Source: CAYRIY01 sp964424335
GTDB taxonomy: Bacteria > Bacillota > Limnochordia > DTU080 > RSA5
Reading direction: 5' to 3'
Length of the DNA stretch: 21,471 nucleotides
NCBI GenBank assembly: GCA_964424335.1
Contig: CAYRIY010000064.1
Span: 1 to 21,471, forward strand
Shown here in pieces: positions 6,868-13,978 of the stretch. Every line of letters begins with the position of its first letter. Within the stretch, counting starts at the first letter, position 1. The notes under the pieces are model-generated. The model saw only the letters and a list, made by a program, of their open reading frames with translations, was not told the origin of the DNA and searched no databases. The translations under genes and the position numbers were made by a program.

Positions 6868-9321
6868 GTGAGCGATGCTACGAGAGGCACGAGCGCCCCA
6901 ATACGGACAAAAGACCGGGTCACCTTCGGCATCCGAGGCATGACGTGCGCGGCCTGCGCGAACCGCATCGAGAAGGGCCTTGCAAAGATGCCCGGGGTCT
7001 CCCAGGCAACCGTGAACCTCGCATTAGAGCGAGCCACGGTCGAATTCGACCCTTCGACATCGGATGTGAGCGCGCTTGTAAGCAAGGTGCGCGATCTCGG
7101 CTATGATGTCGACTCTGAGCGCGTCGAGTTTGATATCGTCGGCATGACGTGCGCGGCCTGCGCCCTCCGGATCGAAAAGGCATTAAACAAGCTCCCGGGC
7201 GTTCAGGCTTCGGTCAATCTCGGCACGGAGAAAGCAAATGTCCGGTACGTGCCCGCGATGATCGGCGTCGAGGAGATCCGCAACAAGATTGCGGGCATCG
7301 GATACGAAGCGTTCGTCGTCGATGAGGACGGCGCAGATGCCGACAAGACGGCGCGGGAGGCGGAGGTGAGGCGGCAAAAGTTTCTGTTTTTGCTCTCAGC
7401 AGCGCTCTCACTGCCGCTTTTGATCGCCATGCTCGGTCACATATTCGAGATCAACTCCGCCGTGATCCGGCTGCTTTCCAACGGGTGGGTGCAGCTCGCT
7501 CTTGCGACCCCTGTCCAGTTTTACGCCGGCCGGCAGTTTTACGTAGACTCATATTACAGTCTCAAAAACCGCTCGGCCAACATGTCCGTCCTCGTGGCCC
7601 TTGGCACTTCGGCGGCTTACTTTTACAGCCTCGCCGGGATTCTCTTTCCCGAGATCGGCGTCGTGGGCCTTTACTTTGAGACGAGCGCGATCTTGATCAC
7701 TTTGATCATCCTCGGTAAGCTCCTCGAGGCCAGGGCCAAAGGAAGGACGTCCGAGGCCATCAAGAAGCTGCTCGGCCTACAGCCAAGGACCGCACGGGTG
7801 ATTCGAAACGGGGAAGAAGTCGATATTCCGGTCGAAGAGGTGCGCGTTGGCGACACGGTGCTCGTTCGGCCGGGCGAAAGGGTGCCGGTAGACGGCATCG
7901 TGCTCGAAGGATCTTCGGCTGTGGACGAATCGATGATCACAGGCGAGAGCTTGCCGGTCGAAAAGAGCGCGGGCGATGCAGTCGTGGGCGCTACGATCAA
8001 CAAGCACGGCTCCTTTACGTTTGAGGCGACCAAAGTGGGCAAGGAGACGGTCCTCGCGCAAATCGTCAAGGTGGTCGAAGAGGCCCAAGGGTCCAAGGCG
8101 CCGATTCAACGCATGGCGGACGTCGTTTCGTCCTACTTCGTTCCCGCCGTCATCGCGGTGGCGTTGCTCAGCTTCATCGGGTGGCTCGCGTTTACGGGCG
8201 ACTTTACACGAGCGCTGCTCAACATGACTGCGGTCCTCGTCATCGCGTGTCCGTGTGCCTTAGGGCTTGCGACGCCGACCGCGATCATGGTGGGCACAGG
8301 GCTCGGCGCCGAGCACGGCATCCTCTTCAAGGGCGGCGAGCACCTCGAGCGCACCCACCAACTCGACGTCGTCATCCTGGATAAGACGGGCACCATCACC
8401 AAGGGAGAGCCGGAGGTGACCGACGTCGTTGCGGTCGGTGACATCGCCGACAACGAGGTGCTCAGACTCGTAGCCCAAGCAGAGCGGCCTTCCGAGCACC
8501 CGATTGCGCAGGCGATCGTCGCAAGAGCGCGCGAGCGCGTGGCGCTCACTGGCGCCGTGGAAGCGTTCGAGGCCGTTCCCGGGCGCGGGATCCGGGCGGT
8601 GGTCGACGGGAGGAGCGTATTTGTCGGCAACCGGCTCATGATGCGCGAGCAAGGCATCGATCCCGACCCATACGAAAATGTCGTCCGCCGGCTCGAGGAC
8701 GAGGGCAAGACCGCGATGATGGCGGCGGTGGACGGACGCATCGCCGGGATTGTCGCAGTCGCCGACACCGTCAAGGAAACTTCGGCGGAGGCCATTCGCA
8801 CACTTCACGACATGGGCCTTCGCGTCGTCATGGTGACCGGCGACAACCTGCGCACGGCCCGGGCGATCGGCAGGCAAGTCGGAATCAAAGACCGGGACAT
8901 CCTCGCAGAAGTGCTCCCGGAGGGCAAGGCGATCGAAGTCGAAAGGCTGAAAGAGCGAGGGGAGAAGGTCGCCATGGTCGGCGACGGCATCAATGACGCG
9001 CCGGCGCTGGCCGCTGCCGACGTCGGCATTGCGATCGGGACGGGTACCGACGTCGCGATCGAGGCTGCGGACGTCACATTGATGCGGGGCGACTTGCGGG
9101 GCATCGCGGCCGCGATCTCGCTGAGCCACGCCACGATGGGCAAGATACGGCAAAACCTGTTTTGGGCCTTGATCTACAACACGGTGGGCATCCCGTTTGC
9201 GGCCTTTGGCCTGCTAAACCCGATTATCGCAGGGGCGGCCATGGCGCTAAGCTCGGTGTCCGTCGTGAGCAACTCAAGCCTGCTAAAGCGTTTCAACCCG
9301 GAAAAAGCGTTTCAAAGTTGA
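6868..9321 (+). CDS. copA: Copper-exporting P1B-type ATPase
   Basis: The 817-residue inner-membrane ATPase pumps Cu(I) out of the cytosol. Two N-terminal HMA domains carry GMTCAAC motifs (Cys27/Cys30 and Cys95/Cys98). Eight membrane segments follow, with the ion-binding CPC at 461-463 (VIACPCALGLATPT), the actuator TGES at 358-361, the phosphorylation site DKTGT with Asp505, the SEHP nucleotide-binding motif and the GDGINDAPAL hinge. The last spans contain YN and MxxSS (MALSSVSVVSNSS), which mark Cu(I)-specific class 1B-1 pumps. I start at the GTG at 6868 because AAGGAGGT (6853-6860) is seven bases upstream; the GTG at 6859 sits inside that site. Regulation by CsoR is explicit from the operator upstream. 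copZ follows after 14 bases. Confidence 0.96.
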   Translation: MSDATRGTSAPIRTKDRVTFGIRGMTCAACANRIEKGLAKMPGVSQATVNLALERATVEFDPSTSDVSALVSKVRDLGYDVDSERVEFDIVGMTCAACALRIEKALNKLPGVQASVNLGTEKANVRYVPAMIGVEEIRNKIAGIGYEAFVVDEDGADADKTAREAEVRRQKFLFLLSAALSLPLLIAMLGHIFEINSAVIRLLSNGWVQLALATPVQFYAGRQFYVDSYYSLKNRSANMSVLVALGTSAAYFYSLAGILFPEIGVVGLYFETSAILITLIILGKLLEARAKGRTSEAIKKLLGLQPRTARVIRNGEEVDIPVEEVRVGDTVLVRPGERVPVDGIVLEGSSAVDESMITGESLPVEKSAGDAVVGATINKHGSFTFEATKVGKETVLAQIVKVVEEAQGSKAPIQRMADVVSSYFVPAVIAVALLSFIGWLAFTGDFTRALLNMTAVLVIACPCALGLATPTAIMVGTGLGAEHGILFKGGEHLERTHQLDVVILDKTGTITKGEPEVTDVVAVGDIADNEVLRLVAQAERPSEHPIAQAIVARARERVALTGAVEAFEAVPGRGIRAVVDGRSVFVGNRLMMREQGIDPDPYENVVRRLEDEGKTAMMAAVDGRIAGIVAVADTVKETSAEAIRTLHDMGLRVVMVTGDNLRTARAIGRQVGIKDRDILAEVLPEGKAIEVERLKERGEKVAMVGDGINDAPALAAADVGIAIGTGTDVAIEAADVTLMRGDLRGIAAAISLSHATMGKIRQNLFWALIYNTVGIPFAAFGLLNPIIAGAAMALSSVSVVSNSSLLKRFNPEKAFQS

Positions 9322-9335
9322 CGGAGGGATGAAAA

Positions 9336-9548
9336 ATGGAGACCAAAGTGCTTAAGATCGACGGGATGAGCTGCGGTCACTGCAAACAGGCCGTCACGAC
9401 CGCGCTCAAAGAGGTAGCGGGCGTCGCGGCGGTCGAGGTCGATTTGGAGGGCGGCAAAGCGACCGTCTCCTACGATCCGGACAAGGCCACCGAAGCGGCG
9501 ATGAAAGAGGCGGTAGAAGAGGCCGGGTACGAAGTGGTCGCAGGCTAG
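9336..9548 (+). CDS. copZ: Copper chaperone CopZ (single HMA domain)
   Basis: The 70-residue protein is a stand-alone HMA ferredoxin-like domain with the metal site GMSCGHC (Cys13 and Cys16, with His15 between them, typical of CopZ). In Bacilli it carries Cu(I) in the cytosol and hands it to the N-terminal domains of CopA. GGAGGG lies seven bases before the ATG, and the gene begins 14 bases after the copA stop, so the two are translated from one message under CsoR control. The length is normal for the family and nothing is missing. Confidence 0.95.
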   Translation: METKVLKIDGMSCGHCKQAVTTALKEVAGVAAVEVDLEGGKATVSYDPDKATEAAMKEAVEEAGYEVVAG

Positions 9549-9609
9549 CGATCGCGCCGCGCCAAAGCCGATCACATAAAATGTCCCCTTTCTCGCTCGA
9601 TTGTGTCCT

Positions 9610-9637
9610 TTGGCGGACCGACGAAGGCTGATACGAT
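9610..9637 (+). promoter_or_regulatory. Possible promoter of the PhyH-family gene
   Basis: TTGGCG (9610-9615) and TACGAT (9632-9637) are 16 bp apart, each matching four of six consensus bases. Nothing in the gap after copZ forms a convincing terminator, so some read-through from the copper operon is possible. Confidence 0.25.
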
Positions 9638-9667
9638 GCTGGAAAGAACAGCCAGGGAGGTCTTGCC

Positions 9668-10447
9668 ATGGAGTACACGGCGACGCCGGACAACTTGACG
9701 GCAGAAGCGATCGAAGGGTACCGGGAGAACGGGTTCATTCGCATCCAGGGATTGCTGACCCCCGATGAGGCGGCAGAGATGCGCGAGGCTGCGCTCTCGC
9801 TCTCCCAGCGTATGAAGAAGCTGAGTGACGGTCCGGTCTTTACGCAGCTCGTCAACGCTTGGCGCGAAGATCCTACCATCAAGCGTCTGACATTGAATCA
9901 AAGGCTCGGAGAGGTGGCGGAGCGCCTCGCCGGCGTTCCGCTACGCCTCTGGCACGACCAGCTTCTGATCAAGCAGCCCCACAACAACGCGCCGACGGAG
10001 TTTCATCAGGATCAGCCTTACTGGCCGCACGCCAACTCGCACCACCCGATCTCGGCGTGGATTGCGCTCGTGGATGTGCCGGTCGAGCGCGGGTGCATGT
10101 CCTTTATTCCCCGCTCACACAGCATGCGCGATCTTCCGGCGCAAAATTTGCGGGATCCAAAGAGCCTCTTTAGCCTCGCGCCGGACCTTGCCTGGGAGCC
10201 CAGGGTCACCCTGCCGCTGCGTGCGGGTGACTGCACCTTTCACCACGGGCGGTGCGCCCACACGGCCGGGCCCAACCAGACCGACGTGCCTAGGGTGGCG
10301 CACGTGGTCATCTTTATGGATGCGGTCACCACGTATAACAAGAAGGGGCACGTCGTCACCGATCCCTTGAACCTCCCGGACGGGAGTCCGCTCGAAGGCG
10401 AGCTTTTCCCGGCGGTCTCCGAGTTTGCCGCGCGGGTGGCGAGCTAA
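9668..10447 (+). CDS. Phytanoyl-CoA dioxygenase (PhyH) family Fe(II)/2-oxoglutarate enzyme
   Basis: The 259-residue protein belongs to the PhyH branch of the Fe(II)/2-oxoglutarate dioxygenases, cytosolic enzymes that hydroxylate small molecules. The iron-binding triad is visible as His113 and Asp115 in EFHQDQPYW and His198 in RCAHTAGPN, with Arg209 in PRVAHVVI positioned to bind 2-oxoglutarate. The length fits a single jelly-roll domain. An AGGGAGGT site lies six bases before the ATG. The substrate cannot be read from sequence. In bacteria such proteins often occur in sugar, phosphonate, betaine or secondary-metabolite pathways, and the neighbouring sugar-related genes make a polar substrate more likely than phytanoyl-CoA. 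It is convergent with the binding-protein gene across a hairpin terminator. Confidence 0.88.
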   Translation: MEYTATPDNLTAEAIEGYRENGFIRIQGLLTPDEAAEMREAALSLSQRMKKLSDGPVFTQLVNAWREDPTIKRLTLNQRLGEVAERLAGVPLRLWHDQLLIKQPHNNAPTEFHQDQPYWPHANSHHPISAWIALVDVPVERGCMSFIPRSHSMRDLPAQNLRDPKSLFSLAPDLAWEPRVTLPLRAGDCTFHHGRCAHTAGPNQTDVPRVAHVVIFMDAVTTYNKKGHVVTDPLNLPDGSPLEGELFPAVSEFAARVAS

Positions 10448-10481
10448 AGGCGAAAAGCGGGACACCAAGACTTGCGTGAAA

Positions 10482-10529
10482 AAAGCCCGCCGCACCGGGC
10501 CGTTGCATGCGACCGGTGCGGCGGGCTTT
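10482..10529. terminator. Strong hairpin terminator between convergent genes
   Basis: AAAGCCCGCCGCACCGG (10482-10498) pairs perfectly with 10513-10529 across a 14-base loop. On the minus strand a run of six T residues follows the stem, making a textbook intrinsic terminator for the binding-protein gene. On the plus strand only three T residues follow, so it is weaker for the PhyH gene but still plausible. Confidence 0.88.
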
Positions 10530-10568
10530 GAGCGTTTGGAAACCTTGCATCGACGGCGCTTCGAAGTT

Positions 10569-11873
10569 CTAACGCTGCGATGCCGCCCGAGCGATGGCCT
10601 CGTCGACCTTGGGTTGCACGATCCGTCTCACTTCTTCGAGGGCGACCCGGGGGGCCTGAGTGCCGTTGAGCGCCGCTTGCACCGCACTTGTGAGCGCAGC
10701 GACGTAATCGGTGTACGCCGGAATATCGACGCCGGGTAGGTACGCTGTCTGCAAGAGCTCGATAAAGAGCGCGGTTTTATCATCGGCCAGGTATTGCTCG
10801 ACGACATTCGACTTTTTGTAAGCGGGGAAAAACCCTGTCGGAGCAAGAAGCAGCCTGCTGCCTTCGGGGCTTGCCGCCGCATAGCGAATGAACTCGTACG
10901 CCGCTTCTCGGTGCGCGGACGTTGACGTGACGGCGAAGTTGTGGCCGCCGATCCATGTCGGGTTGTCGGGACCGTTGGGATGCTTTGGCATGGGCGTTAC
11001 GTCGAAGATAAGGTCCGGATTTCCATTTCGAATGTTTCCAAGCTGCGGTGGGTTCGCGGGCCACATCGACACCTTTTCGCGGGTGAACCGGTCCCAAAAG
11101 CCGCCGCCGAATGCAGACGCGATTTCGGCCTCCGAGATCCGCTGGTTGTGCTCGACCATCCACTCGAGCGCTTCCACGACGCCGTCGTGATCGGGCGTGA
11201 CCGTCTGCGTGGCTTCGTCGTAAAACGAGCCGCCAAAGAGCCATCCCCAGGTGTTGATGTCGTTGATATACCCACCGATCACGTCCACGGGAATGATCCC
11301 TGCCCGCTCGAGCAATCCGTCGGGCGCGCGTCTCGTCAAGCGGAGGTGAGCTTGGTCGACGTCCGCAATTGTGCGGATGTCGGAGGCGACCATACCAGCT
11401 TCGTCAAGGTGCGCTCGGTTGGTGAAAAAGGCAAAATTGGGGTCGGCGGAGTAGGGCAGGGCCCAGACCCGGCCGCCTGGAGTCACCCGGTTCCATGCAG
11501 CCGGGACGAAGTCGTCCTTGGAAAGCCTCGTGTCACGCTCAACCAGGTCCGTGATGTCTGCCGTGTACCCGGCTTCGATGTACGAGCCGATGCCGCCAAT
11601 GCTGTACACATCGGGCGCCGCTCCGCCGGCCATCGACACGACGAACTTGTCGTGGTCGTAGGCGAGGGTGTACTCCACGCGAATATCGGAATGTTCCCTG
11701 TTGAACGCGTTGACCATATCGATGAATCCTGTTGTTTGTTGGGCGTCGGGTCCCCATGGCCATCCGACGTGAATGATCACCGGAGTCTGGGCTGACGCGG
11801 CTGTGACGCCCAAGAGCGAACAGAGCACGAGGAGCGCCGTGTAAATCGAAAACTTTACCCGTTGCATTTTCAT
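10569..11873 (-). CDS. Extracellular solute-binding protein (family 1, sugar ABC importer)
   Basis: The 434-residue protein has an N-terminal signal peptide (basic MKMQRVKFS, hydrophobic core, likely cleavage after ASA at residue 28). The mature part has the pattern of family-1 binding proteins such as maltose-type receptors: a beta-strand start, GGAAPDVYSIGG, WALPYSADPNFAFFTNRAHLDEAG, then WPANPPQ, and GGHNFAVTSTSAHREAAYEFIRY near the C-terminus. There is no clear lipobox, unusual for a Gram-positive receptor, so anchoring is uncertain. The ATG follows AAAGGAGGT by ten bases. The ABC permeases and ATPase that it should serve are not in this window. It sits behind a GntR-LacI regulator with a promoter-operator overlap, suggesting sugar-induced expression. 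The ligand is unknown. Confidence 0.88.
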   Translation of the reverse strand: MKMQRVKFSIYTALLVLCSLLGVTAASAQTPVIIHVGWPWGPDAQQTTGFIDMVNAFNREHSDIRVEYTLAYDHDKFVVSMAGGAAPDVYSIGGIGSYIEAGYTADITDLVERDTRLSKDDFVPAAWNRVTPGGRVWALPYSADPNFAFFTNRAHLDEAGMVASDIRTIADVDQAHLRLTRRAPDGLLERAGIIPVDVIGGYINDINTWGWLFGGSFYDEATQTVTPDHDGVVEALEWMVEHNQRISEAEIASAFGGGFWDRFTREKVSMWPANPPQLGNIRNGNPDLIFDVTPMPKHPNGPDNPTWIGGHNFAVTSTSAHREAAYEFIRYAAASPEGSRLLLAPTGFFPAYKKSNVVEQYLADDKTALFIELLQTAYLPGVDIPAYTDYVAALTSAVQAALNGTQAPRVALEEVRRIVQPKVDEAIARAASQR

Positions 11874-11973
11874 CTGACAATTAACCTCCTTTGACGAGTG
11901 CGCGTGCTCGAATTTAGCTCATCAAGATTTAGGCGACCAATGTACGGTGGGCAATCCCCCCCTGCGATAACTG

Positions 11974-11992
11974 AGTATATAATCACTATACT
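11974..11992. promoter_or_regulatory. Putative operator over the binding-protein promoter
   Basis: AGTATA-TAATCAC-TATACT is a 19-bp inverted repeat with perfect 6-bp arms. It covers the -10 box of the binding-protein promoter, the expected position for a repressor such as the adjacent GntR-LacI protein. The assignment is inferred from position. Confidence 0.5.
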
Positions 11993-12013
11993 AACTATGG
12001 TTTGCCGGGTCAA
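11985..12013 (-). promoter_or_regulatory. Promoter of the solute-binding protein gene
   Basis: On the minus strand TTGACC (12008-12013) and TATAGT (11985-11990) are separated by 17 bp. The -35 box overlaps the TGA stop codon of the regulator gene. The transcript would have a leader of about 105 bases before the start codon. Confidence 0.65.
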
Positions 12014-13089
12014 GAATCTTGGCGCTTGGGGGCTTGCGTGGACGAGCGGCGGATTAAGTCTGGGGGGAGCTCGAGCCGGAGCGTCGGCGGCTTGTCGCCC
12101 ATGAGCATTTGGTGCAGTAGAGAGAAAGCCCGCCTGCCCAGCTCAAACCCGTCTTGTCGAATGGTGGTCAGCGGTGGCTGGCAGTAGCGCGCAAAGGGCT
12201 GGTCGTCATAGCCTACGACGCTCAGGTCGCTTGGCACGTGTAGCCCGAGCTCGCGTGCGGCCCGAACAATGCCGAGCGCGGTAGCGTCCGTGGAAGCGAA
12301 GGCCCCGGTGACCCTCCCTTTCCCAAGCAGTCCGCGGACGGCATTTGCGGTGGTGGATTCATTGGTGTCGGACTCGATGATCCATTCTTGGTTGACACTG
12401 ACGCCGTGTTGTTCAAGCGCGAGTTCGTACCCGCGCAAACGGCCACCGAACTGATTGTAGCGGGGAAGTTGCGGTCCGACGAACGCAATCTCTCGGTGGC
12501 CGAGCTCGATCAGATGGGAGGTGGCGATAAACCCGCCGGCCACGTTGTCAAAGCTAAGGAAGGGCACCCCAAGATCGGGGAAGTAGGTGTTGACGGTCAC
12601 GGCAACAGCGCCGCGCTCTGCAACCGCCTCAACCGTTTCACGCGCGAGATTGCCGCAGAGGATCCAAGCTTGGTGTCGACCTATGTCCCGAAAGGGCTCC
12701 TCGGTACCGAGGGTGTGGAACGAGACCTCAAAACCGTGCCGGGAAGCCGACTCGCCGGCGCTCCTGAGGGCCGCGGCAAGAATCGGATTGTACAACTGCC
12801 TGGAGTCGCTCAGATTGTATTGGATGAGAAACCCGATCGAGCCTTTGTTGCCTTTGGACTTCGGCGCCTCCATCACGAAGCTGCCCTTGCCTTGGATGCG
12901 GTTGATGACTCCCATGCGTTCGAGCTCTGCGAGGGCTCGCCGGCTTGTGATGGTCGACACGCCGAACATTTCGGCCAGCCGATTTTGCGAAGGGACCTTT
13001 GAGCCCGGCGGCAGTGTTCCGTCTTGTATCTCCTCGAGGAGACGGTTTACGATCTCCTGGTACAGTGCGCTTTTCTCGCGTCGGCTCAC
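12010..13089 (-). CDS. GntR-LacI chimeric transcriptional regulator (AraR type)
   Basis: The 359-residue protein joins an N-terminal GntR winged helix-turn-helix (residues about 8-75; LLEEIQDGTLPPGSKVPSQN and a RRALAELERMGVI recognition region) to a LacI/GalR-type periplasmic-binding-like sensor domain (about 84-345; HLIELGHREIAFVGP, GAFASTDATALGIVRAARELG, PSDLSVVGYDDQPFARYCQPPLTTIRQD). Bacillus AraR has the same architecture and is a repressor released by a sugar ligand. The start is GTG 13089, ten bases after AAAGGTG. The binding-protein gene lies directly downstream with an inverted repeat over its promoter, so it is the most likely target. The sugar effector is not predictable. Confidence 0.9.
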   Translation of the reverse strand: MSRREKSALYQEIVNRLLEEIQDGTLPPGSKVPSQNRLAEMFGVSTITSRRALAELERMGVINRIQGKGSFVMEAPKSKGNKGSIGFLIQYNLSDSRQLYNPILAAALRSAGESASRHGFEVSFHTLGTEEPFRDIGRHQAWILCGNLARETVEAVAERGAVAVTVNTYFPDLGVPFLSFDNVAGGFIATSHLIELGHREIAFVGPQLPRYNQFGGRLRGYELALEQHGVSVNQEWIIESDTNESTTANAVRGLLGKGRVTGAFASTDATALGIVRAARELGLHVPSDLSVVGYDDQPFARYCQPPLTTIRQDGFELGRRAFSLLHQMLMGDKPPTLRLELPPDLIRRSSTQAPKRQDS

Positions 13090-13140
13090 GGGTGATGGTC
13101 ACCTTTCTGCAGACAGAGTTCACTTGGGTTGGATGGTTGG

Positions 13141-13153
13141 TATAATTATATCA
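13141..13153 (-). promoter_or_regulatory. Extended -10 promoter and palindrome before the GntR-LacI gene
   Basis: The minus strand reads TGATATAAT (13145-13153), a consensus TATAAT with an upstream TG, which can compensate for the poor -35 region. TATAATTATA (13141-13150) is a perfect 10-bp palindrome over the same bases and may serve autoregulation. This AT-rich island stands out in GC-rich surroundings. Confidence 0.45.
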
Positions 13154-13241
13154 TATTGGGTACCTGGACACGACCACGTGATCGGTTGCTCGCGTTTAAC
13201 GCCGTAATCCGCACCGCTTGGCATTGCGAACCTTTGGATCC

Positions 13242-13270
13242 TCGACGGAACGAGTACCGTGACGTACAAT
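13242..13270 (+). promoter_or_regulatory. Promoter of the small exported protein gene
   Basis: TCGACG (13242-13247) and TACAAT (13265-13270) lie exactly 17 bp apart, with four and five of six consensus bases. The predicted start near 13277 gives a leader of about 35 bases before the ATG at 13312. Confidence 0.4.
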
Positions 13271-13311
13271 CGAGGTATCACCACGACCCGTGAGGGGCCA
13301 GGGAGCGAAGC

Positions 13312-13659
13312 ATGCGCTACACATCGATCAAGACCGCGCCATGGATCGTCCAGGTCGCCGCCCTCGTTGTGGCGGTCTCAATCGGATGTTTGGGCGCGTT
13401 TGCCGCCGACGCTTCGGGCATGGGCATTTCGGTGGAGCAGATTCTCCCGGTTCAGCACGGCGTCGCGACACTTGGAATTCAAGTCGCTCCCGCAGGAGAC
13501 TTGGGCGGGGAGCAGGCCTCATTCGCGTTTGGGGTCCTGTTTCAAAGCGTTCCGGACGTGCAAGGTCCGAAGCAAACGTGGAGCGACAAGCCTGAGCCAC
13601 GGGACATTCGGTGGCGAGAGATTTTCTTGTTGAGTCGCTTCAATACAAAGTACAAGTGA
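13312..13659 (+). CDS. Small exported protein of unknown function
   Basis: The 115-residue product begins with a signal peptide (basic start, hydrophobic residues 12-30, likely cleavage after AFA at residue 31). Cys26 follows SIG, which is not a standard lipobox, so I prefer a soluble or loosely attached secreted protein, though a lipoprotein is not excluded. The mature part, about 84 residues, has no recognisable domain and ends in a basic, aromatic-containing segment (WREIFLLSRFNTKYK). GGGAG lies six bases before the ATG at 13312. A 53-residue membrane protein gene follows 58 bases later across a hairpin, and a terminator closes the pair, so the two are probably one transcription unit. Confidence 0.65.
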   Translation: MRYTSIKTAPWIVQVAALVVAVSIGCLGAFAADASGMGISVEQILPVQHGVATLGIQVAPAGDLGGEQASFAFGVLFQSVPDVQGPKQTWSDKPEPRDIRWREIFLLSRFNTKYK

Positions 13660-13662
13660 GCC

Positions 13663-13703
13663 CCTTTCATCCGACGTTGTTGTGATTTTGATTGGATGAA
13701 AGG
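13663..13703 (+). promoter_or_regulatory. Hairpin covering the ribosome binding site of the 53-residue ORF
   Basis: CCTTTCATCC (13663-13672) is perfectly complementary to GGATGAAAGG (13694-13703), with a 21-base loop. The right arm includes most of AAAGGAG (13699-13705), the only ribosome binding site for the small ORF at 13718. No T-run follows, so it is not an ordinary terminator. It could keep translation low until opened by a ligand, a protein, ribosomes leaving the upstream gene, or heat. Confidence 0.55.
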
Positions 13704-13717
13704 AGCGACTGTCAACA

Positions 13718-13879
13718 ATGGCTGAAAACATCGTCATAGGCATTGTTCTTGGCGGTTTCTTGATCTTTTCGATTTGGGGTTTGCGGGTAGGCGCGGAGCA
13801 GGCCCGCCGCGATGCCCAGGCCGCAACGGCTGGGCGAGAGCCCGCAAAGAAGAGCGGCCAAGGCCGAGGAAAAAAGTAA
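13718..13879 (+). CDS. Small single-span membrane protein, 53 residues
   Basis: This short ORF starts at ATG 13718 and ends at TAA 13877-13879. Residues 4-24 (NIVIGIVLGGFLIFSIWGLR) form one hydrophobic segment, and the rest is a charged, Ala- and Lys-rich tail ending RGKK. It therefore looks like a single-pass membrane protein with a basic cytosolic tail, resembling holin-like or regulatory micropeptides in form only. AAAGGAG lies 12 bases upstream, slightly far, and is folded into a hairpin. Support for coding comes from the ribosome binding site, the clean hydrophobic pattern and the terminator 10 bases after the stop. No family is recognised. Confidence 0.6.
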   Translation: MAENIVIGIVLGGFLIFSIWGLRVGAEQARRDAQAATAGREPAKKSGQGRGKK

Positions 13880-13889
13880 GGTAACGCCA

Positions 13890-13923
13890 AAAACCTCTGC
13901 AGGCTCCGGCCTGCAGAGGTTTT
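13890..13923. terminator. Bidirectional intrinsic terminator
   Basis: AAAACCTCTGCAGG (13890-13903) pairs perfectly with CCTGCAGAGGTTTT (13910-13923) around a CTCCGG loop. T-runs follow the stem on both strands, so it can end the plus-strand small-protein unit and the minus-strand transporter unit that ends at 13979. Confidence 0.9.
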
Positions 13924-13978
13924 GTTCTAGGTGCGCTTTACCAGGCGCAGTTCAACCCCGTGACGCGGGGACGTTCGA

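Noticed and set aside
8133..9153. Long minus-strand ORFs antisense to copA
   Set aside because: They are shadows of a GC-rich coding gene with biased third positions; composition is low-complexity and no start signals are seen.
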